A model generated the notes under the pieces. The model was not told the origin of the DNA. It made no database searches and saw nothing but the letters and a program-made list of their open reading frames with translations. A stretch of DNA of 64,000 bases from Henricia sp. BOLD:AAB3569 (Eukaryota > Echinodermata > Asteroidea > Spinulosida > Echinasteridae): contig JBBELK010000001.1 in the NCBI GenBank assembly GCA_037783545.1, positions 558,001 through 622,000 of the forward strand, written 5' to 3'. The translations under genes were made by a program, and so were the position numbers. Within the stretch, counting starts at the first letter, position 1. Every line of letters starts with the position of its first letter. Positions 1-13,811 of the stretch are shown here, piece after piece.

Positions 1-1087
1 AGTGACCAATGTCCATGTGAAGTTTGAAGTCAATCATCAATGTGCAAGTGTCCGAAATAGCGTCTGAAAAAAATGGAAGAAGTAAAAGAATAAAAACTAG
101 ACCTGTGTTCGTTCTTGACAACGAACACATGGCTGTTCCCCTCCTTTTTATAAACATATATGGTGTTCGGGATGACCTTTGTTAGTGATCGTATATGAAG
201 AAATCACGATCGTATGTCAAACGGTCGAGTTTTTATCGATTTTTAAATATCGAATTTTATTACATGCCCCTTTAATCTGACATGTAGGGAAGGTCAAAGG
301 TGTTGATATATGTTTGGATACCCCACCCTAGTCGAAGTGTAACACAGTTGACCCCATCGTGATATATTGTACCCCTTTCAAATGGCAAGGCAAAATCTGT
401 TTGACGAACAGGAAACGAGGTCAAAGGTCAAGCCGTGTGCGCATCTTAAAGACATTTGTTAGTGATCGTATATGCAGAAGGAATCAATTTCGTAGGTCAA
501 ACGGTAGATTTTGTATTGATTTTTAAATATTTAATTACGTAATCATCTTGTCGCTAGAGGGCGCTATTTCGTACGATGACGTCATCTCTTATATTTTTGG
601 AAAGCTTAAGGGCCTCTGATAATAACACCATTGACCCTATCTCAATACCTCCTACCACTTTCAAACTAAGGGCCACTTCCGGTTTCGACCGGAAATGAGC
701 AAGGTCAAAGGTCACGACCATATTTTTTGGATACACCACCCTAGGTCTAAGTGTAATACAGTTGACCACATCCAGATATCTTGTACCACTTTCAAATGGC
801 AAGGCAAAATCTGTTTGACCAATAGGAAACGAGGTCCAAGGTCAAGGGGTGTGCGCATCTCAAAGACCCTTGTTAATCATCGTATATGGCGAAGGAATCA
901 AGATCGTAGGTCAAACGGTTGATTTTGTATTGATTTTCCAATATTTCATTACGTAATCATCTTGTCGCTAGAGGGCGCTATTTCGTACGATGACGTCATC
1001 ACTTATATTTTTGGAAAGCTTAAGGGCCTCTGGTAATAACACCATTGACCCCATCTCAATACCTCCTACCACTTTCAAACTAAGGGC

Positions 1088-1111
1088 CACTTCCGGTTTC
1101 GACCGGAAGTG
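1088..1111. repeat. Inverted repeat with TTCG loop (representative copy in each monomer)
   Basis: CACTTCCGGT (1088-1097), TTCG, then ACCGGAAGTG (1102-1111) form a perfect 10-bp stem with a four-base TTCG loop. It recurs in most monomers of the array. Each arm is also a strong ETS-type site (ACCGGAAGT). In the copy near 7875-7900 the loop side is duplicated (TTTCGACCG twice), a small slippage event. Confidence 0.7.
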
Positions 1112-4100
1112 AGCAAGGTCAAAGGTCACCAACATATTTTTTACATACCCCACCCTAGTCGAAGTGTAACACAAGTGACTTTGTCCAAATATCTTGCACC
1201 ACTTTCAAATGGCAAGGCAAAATCTGTTTGACCAATAGGAAACGAGGTCAAAGGTCAAGGCGTGTGCGCATCTTAAAGACTTTTGTTAGTCATCGTATAT
1301 GGCGAAGGAATCAAGATCGTAGGTCAAACGGTTGAATTTTTATTGATTTTTGAATATTTAATTTATTAAACTTCATACCCCTTTAATCTGACACGTGATG
1401 ACGTCATCATGACGTCATTAGTACTGTGCACAACTTCACATAGTGACCAATGTCCATGTGAAGTTTGAAGTCAATCATCAATGTGCAAGTGTCCGAAATA
1501 GCGTCTGAAAAAAGTGGAAGAAGTAAAAGAATAAAAAACTAGAAATGTGTCCGTTGAAAACGAACACATGGCTGTTCCCCTCCTTTTTATAAACATATAT
1601 GGTGTTCGGGATGACCTTTGTTAGTGATCGTATATGAATAAATCACGATCGTAGGTCAAACGGTTGAGTTTTTATCTATTTTTAAATATTGAATATTATT
1701 ACATGCCCCTTTAATCTGACATGTAGGGAAAGTCAAAGGTGTTGCTATATGTTTGGATACCCCACCCTAGTCGAAGTGTAACACAGTTGACCCCATCGTG
1801 GTATATTGTACCCCTTTCAAATGGCAAGGCAAAATCTGTTTGACCAATAGGAAACGAGGTCAAAGGTCAAGCCATGTGCGCATCTTAAAGACATTTGTTA
1901 ATGATCGTATATGCAGAAGGAATCAAATTCGTAGGTCAAACGGTAGATTTTATATTGATTTTTGAATATTTAATTACGTAATCATCTTGTCGCTAGAGGG
2001 CGCTATTTCCTACGATGACGTCATCACTTATATTTTTGGAAAGCTTAAGGGCCTCTGGTAATAACACCATTGACCCTATCTCAATACCTCCTTTCACTTT
2101 CAAACTAAGGGCCACTTCCGGTTTCGACCGGAAGTGAGCAAGGTCAAAGGTCACGGCCATATTTTTTGGATACACCACCCTAGGTCCAAGTGTAATACAG
2201 TTGACCACATCCAGATATCTTGTACCACTTTCAAATGGCAAGGCAAAATCTGTTAGACCAATAGGAAACGAGGTCAAAGGTCAAGCCCTGTGCGCATCTT
2301 AAAGACATTTGTTAGTGATCGTATATGCCACAGGAATCAAGATCGTAGGTCAAACAGTTGATTTTTTATTGATTTTTGAATATTTAATTACGTAATCATC
2401 TTGTCGGTAGAGGGCGCTATTTCGTACGATGACGTCATCACTTATATTTTTGGAAAGCTTAAGGGCCTCTGGTAATAACACCATTGACCCCATCTCAATA
2501 CCTCCTTTCACTTTCAAACTAAGGGCCACTTCCGGTTTCGACCGGAAGTGAGCAAGGTCAAAGGTCACAAAAATATTTTTTAGATACCCCACCCTAGTCG
2601 AAGTGTAACACAAGTGACTTTGTCCAAATATCTTGCACCACTTTCAAATGGCAAGGCAAAATCTGTTTGACCAATAGGAAACGAGGTCAAAGGTCAAGGG
2701 GTGTGCGCATCTCAAAGACCTTTGTTAGTCATCGTATATGCCGAAGGAATCAAGATCGTAGGTCAAACGGTTGATTTGTTATTGATTTTTGAATATTTAA
2801 TTTATTAAACTTCATGCCCCTTTAATCTTACACGTGATGACGTCATCATGACGTCATTAGTACTGTGCACAACTTTACATAGTGACCAATGTCCATGTGA
2901 AGTTTAAAGTCAATCATCAATGTGCAAGTGCCCGAAATAGCGTCTGAAAAAAGTGGAAGAAGGAAAAGAAGAAAAAAACTAGAAATGTGTTCGTTGAAAA
3001 CGAACACATGGCTGTTCCCCTCCTTTTTATAAACATATGTGGTGTTCGGGATGACCTTTGTTAGTGATCGTATATGAATAAATCACGATCGTATGTCAAA
3101 CGGTTGAGTTTTTATCGATTTTTAAATATTGAATATTATTACTACCACTTTAATCTGACATGTAGGGAAGGTCAAAGGTGTTGCTATATGTTTGGATACC
3201 CCACCCTAGTCGAAGTGTAACACAGTTGACCCCATCGTGATATATTGTACCCCTTTCAAATGGCAAGGCAAAATCTGTTTGACCAATAGGAAACGAGGTC
3301 AAAGGTCAAGCCATGTGCGCATCTTAAAGACATTTGTTAGTGATCGTATATGCAGAAGGAATCAAATTTGTAGGTCAAACGGTAGATTTTTTATTGATTT
3401 TTGAATATTTAATTACGTAATCATCTTGTCGCTAGAGGGCGCTATTTCCTACGATGACGTCATCACTTATATTTTTGGAAAGCTTAAGGGCCTCTGGTAA
3501 TAACACCATTGACCCTATCTCAATACCTCCTTTCACTTTCAAACTAAGGGCCACTTCCGGTTTCGACCGGAAGTGAGCAAGGTCAAAGGTCACGGCCATA
3601 TTTTTTGGATACACCACCCTAGGTCTAAGTGAAATACAGTTGACCACATCCAGATATCTTGTACCACTTTCAAATGGCAAGGCAAAATCTGTTAGACCAA
3701 TAGGAAACGAGGTCAAAGGTCAAGCCCTGTGCGCATCTTAAAGACATTTGTTAGTGATCGTATATGCCACAGGAATCAAGATCGTAGGTCAAACAGTTGA
3801 TTTTTTATTGATTTTTGAATATTTAATTACGTAATCATCTTGTCGGTAGAGGGCGCTATTTCGTACGATGACGTCATCACTTATATTTTTGGAAAGCTTA
3901 AGGGCCTCTGGTAATAACACCATTGACCCCATCTCAATACCTCCTTTCACTTTCAAACTAAGGGCCACTTCCGGTTTCGACCGGAAGTGAGCAAGGTCAA
4001 AGGTCACAAAAATATTTTTAGATACCCCACCCTAGTCTAAGTGTAACACAAGTGACTTTGTCCAAATATCTTGCACCACTTTCAAATGGCAAGGCAAAAT

Positions 4101-4268
4101 CTGTTAGACCAATAGGAAACGAGGTCAAAGGTCAAGGGGTGTGCGCATCTCAAAGACCTTTGTTAGTCATCGTATATGCCGAAGGAATCAAGATCGTAGG
4201 TCAAACGGTTGATTTTTTATTGATTTTCCAATATTTAATTTATTAAACTTCATACCCCTTTAATCTGA

Positions 4269-4294
4269 CACGTGATGACGTCATCATGACGTCA
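4269..4294. promoter_or_regulatory. CACGTG plus paired CRE palindromes (representative copy)
   Basis: CACGTG (4269-4274) is followed by two perfect TGACGTCA palindromes at 4276-4283 and 4287-4294, 11 bp apart, about one helical turn. The same block ends most units of the array. TGACGTCA is the cAMP-response element bound by CREB/ATF factors and CACGTG is an E-box. Binding in this genome is inference. Confidence 0.45.
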
Positions 4295-4382
4295 TTAGTA
4301 CTGTGCACAACTTCACATAGTGACCAATGTCCATGTGCAGTTTGAAGTCAATCATCAATGTGCAAGTGTCCGAAATAGCGTC

Positions 4383-4530
4383 TTAAAAAAATGGAAGAAG
4401 GAAAAGAATAAAAAAAAAAATAAAAAAAAAAAAAAAAAAAAAAATCTTAACGAAAACAAAGGCTGTTCCGACCGTATCGGAACAGCCAAAAAAATAAAAA
4501 CTAGAAATGTGTTCGTTGAAAACGAACACA
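4383..4530. repeat. A-rich header module with two hairpins (representative)
   Basis: A long A-tract is followed by GGCTGTTCCGA, a 5-base loop and TCGGAACAGCC (4461-4487). Then comes TGTGTTCGTT, GAA, AACGAACACA (4508-4530). Each unit header carries the second hairpin, with loop GAA or CTTGAC. Only some carry the first (4461, 6861, 9398, 12518 and 12576 region, 15980 on). The word GGCTGTTCC also occurs right after the second hairpin. Confidence 0.7.
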
Positions 4531-4818
4531 TGGCTGTTCCCCTCCTTTTTATAAACATATGTGGTGTTCGGGATGACCTTTGTTAGTGATTGTATATGAA
4601 GAAATCACGATCGTATGTCAAACGGTTGAGTTTTTATCGATTTTTAAATATTGAATATTATTACATGCCACTTTAATCTGACATGTAGGGAAGGTCAAAG
4701 GTGTTGCTATATGTTTGGATACCCCACCCTAGTCGAAGTGTAACACAGTTGACCCCATCGTGATATATTGTACCCCTTTCAAATGGCAAGGCAAAATCTG
4801 TTTGACCAATAGGAAACG

Positions 4819-4831
4819 AGGTCAAAGGTCA
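4819..4831. promoter_or_regulatory. DR1 nuclear-receptor-type motif (representative copy)
   Basis: AGGTCAAAGGTCA is a perfect direct repeat of AGGTCA with one spacer base. This is the DR1 element recognised by RXR, HNF4 and COUP-TF type receptors. Five perfect copies lie in the 4319-5841 unit alone and the motif recurs through the whole array. No function is shown by sequence alone. Confidence 0.45.
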
Positions 4832-7800
4832 AGCCATGTGCGCATCTTAAAGACATTTGTTAGTGATCGTATATGCAGAAGGAATCAAATTTGTAGGTCA
4901 AACGGTAGATTTTTTATTGATTTTTGAATATTTAATTACGTAATCATCTTGTCGCTAGAGGGCGCTATTTCCTACGATGACGTCATCACTTATATTTTTG
5001 GAAAGCTTAAGGGCCTCTGGTAATAACACCATTGACCCTATCTCAATACCTCCTTTCACTTTCAAACTAAGGGCCACTTCCGGTTTCGACCGGAAGTGAG
5101 CAAGGTCAAAGGTCACGGCCATATTTTTTGGATACACCACCCTAGGTCCAAGTGTAATACAGTTGACCACATCCAGATATCTTGTACCACTTTCAAATGG
5201 CAAGGCAAAATCTGTTAGACCAATAGGAAACGAGGTCAAAGGTCAAGCCCTGTGCGCATCTTAAAGACATTTGTTAGTGATCGTATATGCCACAGGAATC
5301 AAGATCGTAGGTCAAACAGTTGATTTTTTATTGATTTTTGAATATTTAATTACGTAATCATCTTGTCGGTAGAGGGCGCTATTTCGTACGATGACGTCAT
5401 CACTTATATTTTTGGAAAGCTTAAGGGCCTCTGGTAATAACACCATTGACCCAATCTCAATACCTCCTTTCACTTTCAAAATAAGGGCCACTTCCGGTTT
5501 CGACCGGAAGTGAGCAAGGTCAAAGGTCACAAATTTTTTTTTAGATACCCCACCCTAGTCGAAGTGTAACACAAGTGACTTTGTCCAAATATCTTGCACC
5601 ACTTTCAAATGGCAAGGCAAAATCTGTTTGACCAATAGGAAACGAGGTCAAAGGTCAAGGCGTGTGCGCATCTTAAAGACTTTTGTTAGTCATCGTATAT
5701 GGCGAAGGAATCAAGATCGTAGGTCAAACGGTTGAATTTTTATTGATTTTTGAATATTTAATTTATTAAACTTCATACCCCTTTAATCTGACACGTGATG
5801 ACGTCATGATTACGTCATTAGTACTATGCACTAATTCACATAGTGACCAATGTCCATGTAAAGTTTGAAGTCAATCATCAATGTGCAAGTGTCCGAAATA
5901 GCGTCTGAAAAAAGTGGAAGAAGTAAAAGAATAAAAAAAAAAAACTAGAAATGTGTTCGTTGAAAACGAACACATGGCTGTTCCCCTCCTTTTTATAAAC
6001 ATATATGGTGTTCGGGATGACTTTTGTTAGTGATCGTATATGAAGAGATCACGATCGTATGTCAAACGGTCGAGTTTTTATCGATTTTTAAATATCGAAT
6101 TTTATTACATGCCCCTTTAATCTGACATGTAGGGAAGGTCAAAGGTGTTGATATATGTTTGGATACCCCACCCTAGTCCAAGTGTAACACAGTTGACCCC
6201 ATGGTGATATATTGTACCCCTTTCAAATGGAAAGGCAAAATCTGTTTGACCAATAGGAAACGAGGTCAAAGGTCAAGCCATGTGCGCATCTTAAAGACAT
6301 TTGTTAGTGATCGTATATGCAGAAGGAATCAATTTCGTAGGTCAAACGGTTGATTTTTTATTGATTTTCCAATATTTCATTACGTAATCATCTTGTCGCT
6401 AGAGGGCGCTATTTCGTACGATGACGTCACCACTTATATTTTTGGAAAGCTTAAGGGCCTCTGATAATAACGCCATTGAACCCATCTCAATACCTCCTAC
6501 CACTTTCAAATGGCAAGGCAAAATCTGTTTGACCAATAGGAAACGAGGTCCAAGGTCAAGGGGTGTGCGCATCTCAAAGACCCTTGTTAATCATCGTATA
6601 TGGCGAAGGAATTAAGATCGTAGGTTAAACGGTTGATTTTTTATTGATTTTTGAATATTTAATTTATTAAACTTTATGCCCCTTTAATCTGACACGTGAT
6701 GACGTCATCATGACGTCATTAGTACTGTGCACTAATTCACATAGTGACCAATGTCTATGTGAAGTTTGAAGTCAATCATTAATGTGCAAGTGCCCGAAAA
6801 AGCGTCTGAAAAAAGTGGAAGAAGAAAAAGAAAAAAAAAAAAAATCTTAACGAAAACAAAGGCTGTTCCGACCGTATCGGAACAGCCAAAAACTAGACCT
6901 GTGTTCGTTCTTGACAACGAACACATGGCTGTTCCCCTCCTTTTTATAAACATATATGGTGTTCGGGATGACCTTTGTTAGTGATCGTATATGAAGAAAT
7001 CACGATCGTATGTCAAACGGTCGAGTTTTTATCGATTTTTAAATATCGAATTTTATTACATGCCCCTTTAATCTGACATGTAGGGAAGGTCAAAGGTGTT
7101 GATATATGTTTGGATACCCCACCCTAGTCGAAGTGTAACACAGTTGACCCCATCGTGATATATTGTACCCCTTTCAAATGGCAAGGCAAAATCTGTTTGA
7201 CCAACAGGAAACGAGGTCAAAGGTCAAGCCGTGTGCGCATCTTAAAGACATTTGTTAGTGATCGTATATCTAGAAGGAATCAATTTCGTAGGTCAAACGG
7301 TAGATTTTGTATTGATTTTTAAATATTTAATTACGTAATCATCTTGTCGCTAGAGGGCGCTATTTCGTACGATGACGTCATCTCTTATATTTTTGGAAAG
7401 CTTAAGGGCCTCTGATAATAACACCATTGACCCTATCTCAATACCTCCTACCACTTTCAAACTAAGGGCCACTTCCGGTTTCGACCGGAAATGAGCAAGG
7501 TCAAAGGTCACGACCATATTTTTTGTATACACCACCCTAGGTCTAAGTGTAATACAGTTGACCACATCCAGATATCTTGTACCACTTTCAAATGGCAAGG
7601 CAAAATCTGTTTGACCAATAGGAAACGAGGTCAAGGGGTGTGCGCATCTCAAAGACCCTTGTTAATCATCGTATATGGCGCAGGAATCAAGATCGTAGGT
7701 CAAACGGTTGATTTTCCAATATTTCATTACGTAATCATCTTGTCGCTAGAGGGCGCTATTTCGTACGATGACGTCATCACTTATATTTTTGGAAAGCTTA

Positions 7801-10800
7801 AGGGCCTCTGGTAATAACACCATTGACCCCATCTCAATACCTCCTTTCACTTTCAAACTAAGGGCCACTTCCGGTTTCGACCGTTTCGACCGGAAGTGAG
7901 CAAGGACAAAGGTCACCAACATATTTTTTAGATACCCCACCCTAGTCGAAGTGTAACACAAGTGACTTTGTCCAAATATCTTGCACCACTTTCAAATGGC
8001 AAGTCAAAATCTGTTAGACCAATAGGAAACGAGGTCAAAGGTCAAGGGGTGTGCGCATCTCAAAGACCTTTGTTAGTCATCGTATATGCCGAAGGAATCA
8101 AGATCGTAGGTCAAACGGTTGATTTGTTATTGATTTTTGAATATTTAATTTATTAAACTTCATACCCCTTTAATCTGACACGTGATGACGTCATCATGAC
8201 GTCATTAGTACTGTGCACAACTTCACATAGTGACCAATGTCCATGTGAAGTTTGAAGTCAATCATCAATGTGCAAGTGTCCGAAATAGCGTCTGAAAAAA
8301 GTGGAAGAAGTAAAAGAATAAAAACTAGAAATGTGTTCGTTGAAAACGAACACATGGCTGTTCCCCTCCTTTTTATAAACATATATGGTGTTCGGGATGA
8401 CCTTTGTTAGTGATCGTATATGAATAAATCACGATCGTAGGTCAAACGGTTGAGTTTTTATCTATTTTTAAATATTGAATATTATTACATGCCCCTTTAA
8501 TCTGACATGTAGGGAAAGTCAAAGGTGTTGCTATATGTTTGGATACCCCACCCTAGTCGAAGTGTAACACAGTTGACCCCATCGTGGTATATTGTACCCC
8601 TTTCAAATGGCAAGGCAAAATCTGTTTGACCAATAGGAAACGAGGTCAAAGGTCAAGCCATGTGCGCATCTTAAAGACATTTGTTAATGATCGTATATGC
8701 AGAAGGAATCAAATTCGTAGGTCAAACGGTAGATTTTATATTGATTTTTGAATATTTAATTACGTAATCATCTTGTCGCTAGAGGGCGCTATTTCGTACG
8801 ATGACGTCATTACTTATATTTTTGGAAAGCTTAAGGGCCTCTGATAATAACACCATTGACCCCATCTCAATACCTCCTACCACTTTCAAACTAAGGGCCA
8901 CTTCCGGTTTCGACCGGAAGTGAGCAAGGTCAAAGGTCACAAAAATATTTTTTAGATACCCCACCCTAGTCGAAGTGTAACACAAGTGACTTTGTCCAAA
9001 TATCTTGCACCACTTTCAAATGGAAAGGCAAAATCTGTTTGACCAATAGGAAACGAGGTCAAAGGTCAAGGGGTGTGCGCATCTCAAAGACCTTTGTTAG
9101 TCATCGTATATGCCGAAGGAATCAAGATCGTAGGTCAAACGGTTGATTTTTTATTGATTTTTGAATATTTAATTTATTAAACTTCATACCCCTTTAATCT
9201 GACACGTGATGACGTCATCATGACGTCATTAGTACTGTGCACAACTTCACATAGTGACCAAGGTCCATGTGAAGTTTGAAGTCAATCATCAATGTGCAAG
9301 TGCCCGAAATAGCGTCTGAAAAAAATGGAAGAAGGAAAAGAAAAAATAAAAAAATAAAAAAAAAAATAAAAAAAAAAAAAATCTTAACGAAAACAAAGGC
9401 TGTTCCCAACCGTGTTGGAACAGCCAACTAGAAATGTGTTCGTTGAAAACGAACACATGGCTGTTCCCCTCCTTTTTATAAACATATGTGGTGTTCGGGA
9501 TGACCTTTGTTAGTGATTGTATATGAATAAATCACGATCGTATGTCAAACGGTTGAGTTTTTATCGATTTTTAAATATTGAATATTATTACATGCCACTT
9601 TAATCTGACATGTGGGGAAGGTCAAAGGTGTTGCTATATGTTTGGATACCCCACCCTAGTCGAAGTGTAACACAGTTGACCCCATCGTGATATATTGTAC
9701 CCCTTTCAAATGGCAGGGCAAAATCTGTTTGACCAATAGGAAACGAGGTCAAAGGTCAAGCCATGTGCGCATCTTAAAGACATTTGTTAGTGATCGTATA
9801 TGCAGAAGGAATCAAATTTGTAGGTCAAACGGTAGATTTTTTATTGATTTTTGAATATTTAATTACGTAATCATCTTGTCGCTAGAGGGCGCTATTTCCT
9901 ACGATGACGTCATCACTTATATTTTTGGAAAGCTTAAGGGCCTCTGGTAATAACACCATTGACCCTATCTCAATACCTCCTTTCACTTTCAAACTAAGGG
10001 CCACTTCCGGTTTCGACCGGAAGTGAGCAAGGTCAAAGGTCACGGCCATATTTTTTGGATACACCACCCTAGGTCCAAGTGTAATACAGTTGACCACATC
10101 CAGATATCTTGTACCACTTTCAAATGGCAAGGCAAAATCTGTTAGACCAATAGGAAACGAGGTCAAAGGTCAAGCCCTGTGCGCATCTTAAAGACATTTG
10201 TTAGTGATCGTATATGCCACAGGAATCAAGATCGTAGGTCAAACAGTTGATTTTTTATTGATTTTTGAATATTTAATTACGTAATCATCTTGTCGGTAGA
10301 GGGCGCTATTTCGTACGATGACGTCATCACTTATATTTTTGGAAAGCTTAAGGGCCTCTGGTAATAACACCATTGACCCCATCTCAATACCTCCTTTCAC
10401 TTTCAAACTAAGGGCCACTTCCGGTTTCGACCGGAAGTGAGCAAGGTCAAAGGTCACAAAAATATTTTTTAGATACCCCACCCTAGTCGAAGTGTAACAC
10501 AAGTGACTTTGTCCAAATATCTTGCACCACTTTCAAATGGCAAGGCAAAATCTGTTAGACCAATAGGAAACGAGGTCAAAGGTCAAGGGGTGTGCGCATC
10601 TCAAAGACCTTTGTTAGTCATCGTATATGCCGAAGGAATCAAGATCGTAGGTCAAACGGTTGATTTTTTATTGATTTTTGAATATTTAATTTATTAAACT
10701 TCATACCCCTTTAATCTGACACGTGATGACGTCATCATGACGTCATTAGTACTGTGCACAACTTCACATAGTGACCAATGTCCATGTGCAGTTTGAAGTC

Positions 10801-11068
10801 AATCATCAATGTGCAAGTGCCCGAAATAGCGTCTGAAAAAAAATGGAAGAAGGAAAAGAAAAAAAAAAAAAATAAACTAGACCTGTGTTCGTTCTTGACA
10901 ACGAACACATGGCTGTTCCCCTCCTTTTTATAAACATATATGTGTTCGGGATGACCTTTGTTAGTGATCGTATATGAAGAAATCACGATCGTAGGTCAAA
11001 CGGTTGAGTTTTTATCGATTGTTAAATATTGAATATTATTACATGCCCCTTTAATCTGACATGTAGGG

Positions 11069-11466
11069 AAGGTCAAAGGTCACGGCCATTTGTTTTGGAT
11101 ACACCACCCTAGGTCGAAGTGTAATACAGTTGACCACATGCAGATATCTTGTACCACTTTCAAATGGAAAGGCAAAATCTGTTAGACCAATAGGAAACGA
11201 GGTCAAAGGTCACGACCATATGTTTTGGATACACCACCCTAGGTCCAAGTGTAATACAGTTGACCACATGCAGATATCTTGTACCACTTTCAAATGGCAA
11301 GGCAAAATCTGTTAGACCAATAGGAAACGAGGTCAAAGGTCACGACCATATTTTTTGGATACACCACCCTAGGTCCAAGTGTAATACAGTTGACCACATG
11401 CAGATATCTTGTACCACTTTCAAATGGAAAGGCAAAATCTGTTAGACCAATAGGAAACGAGGTCAA
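11069..11466. repeat. Local 130-bp tandem expansion within the array
   Basis: Three copies of a 130-bp block run in tandem. Each starts at an AGGTCAAAGGTCACG motif and contains TACACCACCCTAGGTC, CAGATATCTTGTACCACTTT and TCTGTTAGACCAATAGG. In ordinary units this block appears between two DR1 motifs only once per monomer. Confidence 0.85.
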
Positions 11467-11629
11467 AGGTCAAGGGGTGTGCGCATCTTAAAGACTTTTG
11501 TTAGTCATCGTATATGGCGAGGGAATCAAGATCGTAGGTCAAACGGTTGATTTTGTATTGATTTTTGAATATTTAATTTATTAAACATCATGCCCCTTTA
11601 ATCTGACACGTGATGACGTCATCATAACG

Positions 11630-12060
11630 TAATCAGTTAAAGACCTTTGTTAGTTATTGTATATGGCGCAGGAATCAAGATAGTAGCTAAAATGGTTGAT
11701 TTCTTACGGATTTGTTATATCCCAATTATTTTATTTGATGCCCCTTTAATCTGACACGTGATGACATCATTATGACGTCATTAGTGAAAGACCTTTGTTA
11801 GTGATCATATTTGGCGCAGGAATCAAGATCGTAGCTCAAACGGTTGATTTTTTATTGATTTTTTATATTTCATTTATCTGTTTCCATGCCCCTTTAATCT
11901 GACATGTGATGACGTCGTCCTGACGTCATCATTTAAAGACATTTATTAGTGATCGTATATGGCGCAGGAATGAAGATCATAGCTCAAACGGTTGATTTGT
12001 TATTGATTTTTGAACATTTAATTTTATCAAATATCCCTTTAATCTAACACATTGAGCAAG
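11630..12060. repeat. Diverged short monomers (about 145 bp) in the array
   Basis: Three tandem blocks each contain AAAGACCTTTGTTAGT or a variant, GGCGCAGGAATCAAGAT, TCAAACGGTTGATT, CCCCTTTAATCTGACA and a GACGTCATnATGACGTCA-like end. They are clearly more diverged from each other and from the rest of the array than other monomers, and lack the long middle section of the 413-bp monomer. Confidence 0.75.
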
Positions 12061-13811
12061 GTCAAAGGTCGCCACCATATTTTTTGGATACCCCACCCTA
12101 GTCGAAGTGTAACACAATTGACCCCGTCCAAATATCTTGTACCACTTTCAAATGACAAGGCAAAATCTGTTTGACCAATAGGAAACAAGGTCAAAGGTCA
12201 AGGCGTGTGCGCATCTTAAAGACATTGGTTAGTCATCATATATGGCGAAGGAATCAAGTTCGTATGTCAAACGGTTGATTTTATATTGATTTTTGAATAT
12301 TTAATTTATTAAACTTCATACCCCTTTAATCTGACACGTGATGACGTCATCATGACGTCATTAGTACTGTGCACAACTTCACATAGTGACCAATGTCCAT
12401 GTGAAGTTTGAAGTCAATCATCAATGTGCAAGTGTCCGAAATAGCGTCTGAAAAAAGTGGAAGAAGGAAAAGAAAAAAAAAAATAAAAAAAAAAAAAAAA
12501 ATCTTAACGAAAACAAAGGCTGTTCCCAACCGTGTTGGAACAGCCAAAAAAAAAAAAATCTTAACGAAAACAAAGGCTGTTCCCAACCGTGTTGGAACAG
12601 CCAACTAGAAATGTGTTCGTTGAAAACGAACACATGGCTGTTCCCCTCCTTTTTATAAACATATGTGGTGTTCGGGATGACCTTTGTTAGTGATTGTATA
12701 TGAATAAATCACGATCGTATGTCAAACGGTTGAGTTTTTATCGATTTTTAAATATTGAATATTATTACATGCCACTTTAATCTGACATGTAGGGAAGGTC
12801 AAAGGTGTTGCTATATGTTTGGATACCCCACCCTAGTCGAAGTGTAACACAGTTGACCCCATCGTGATATATTGTACCCCTTTCAAATGGCAAGGCAAAA
12901 TCTGTTTGACCAATAGGAAACGAGGTCAAAGGTCAAGCCATGTGCGCATCTTAAAGACATTTGTTAGTGATCGTATATGCAGAAGGAATCAAATTTGTAG
13001 GTCAAACGGTAGATTTTTTATTGATTTTTGAATATTTAATTACGTAATCATCTTGTCGCTAGAGGGCGCTATTTCCTACGATGACGTCATCACTTATATT
13101 TTTGGAAAGCTTAAGGGCCTCTGGTAATAACACCATTGACCCTATCTCAATACCTCCTTTCACTTTCAAACTAAGGGCCACTTCCGGTTTCGACCGGAAG
13201 TGAGCAAGGTCAAAGGTCACAAAAATATTTTTTAGATACCCCACCCTAGTCGAAGTGTAACACAAGTGACTTTGTCCAAATATCTTGCACCACTTTCAAA
13301 TGGCAAGGCAAAATCTGTTAGACCAATAGGAAACGAGGTCAAAGGTCAAGGGGTGTGCGCATCTCAAAGACCTTTGTTAGTCATCGTATATGCCGAAGGA
13401 ATCAAGATCGTAGGTCAAACGGTTGATTTTTTATTGATTTTTGAATATTTAATTGATTAAACTTCATGCCCCTTTAATCTGACACGTGATGACGTCATCA
13501 TGACGTCATTAGTACTGTGCACAACTTAACATAGTGACCAATGTCCATGTGAAGTTTGAAGTCAATCATGAATGTGCAAGTGCCCGAAATAGCGTGCGAA
13601 AAAAGTGGAAGAAGGAAAAGAAAGAAAAAAAATAAAAACTAGACCTGTGTTCGTTCTTGACAACGAACACATGGCTGTTCCCCTCCTTTTTATAAACATA
13701 TATGGTGTTCGGGATGAACTTTGTTAGTGATCGTATATGAAGAAATCACGATCGTAGTTTTTATCGATTGTTAAATATTGAATATTATTACATGCCCCTT
13801 TAATCTGACAT

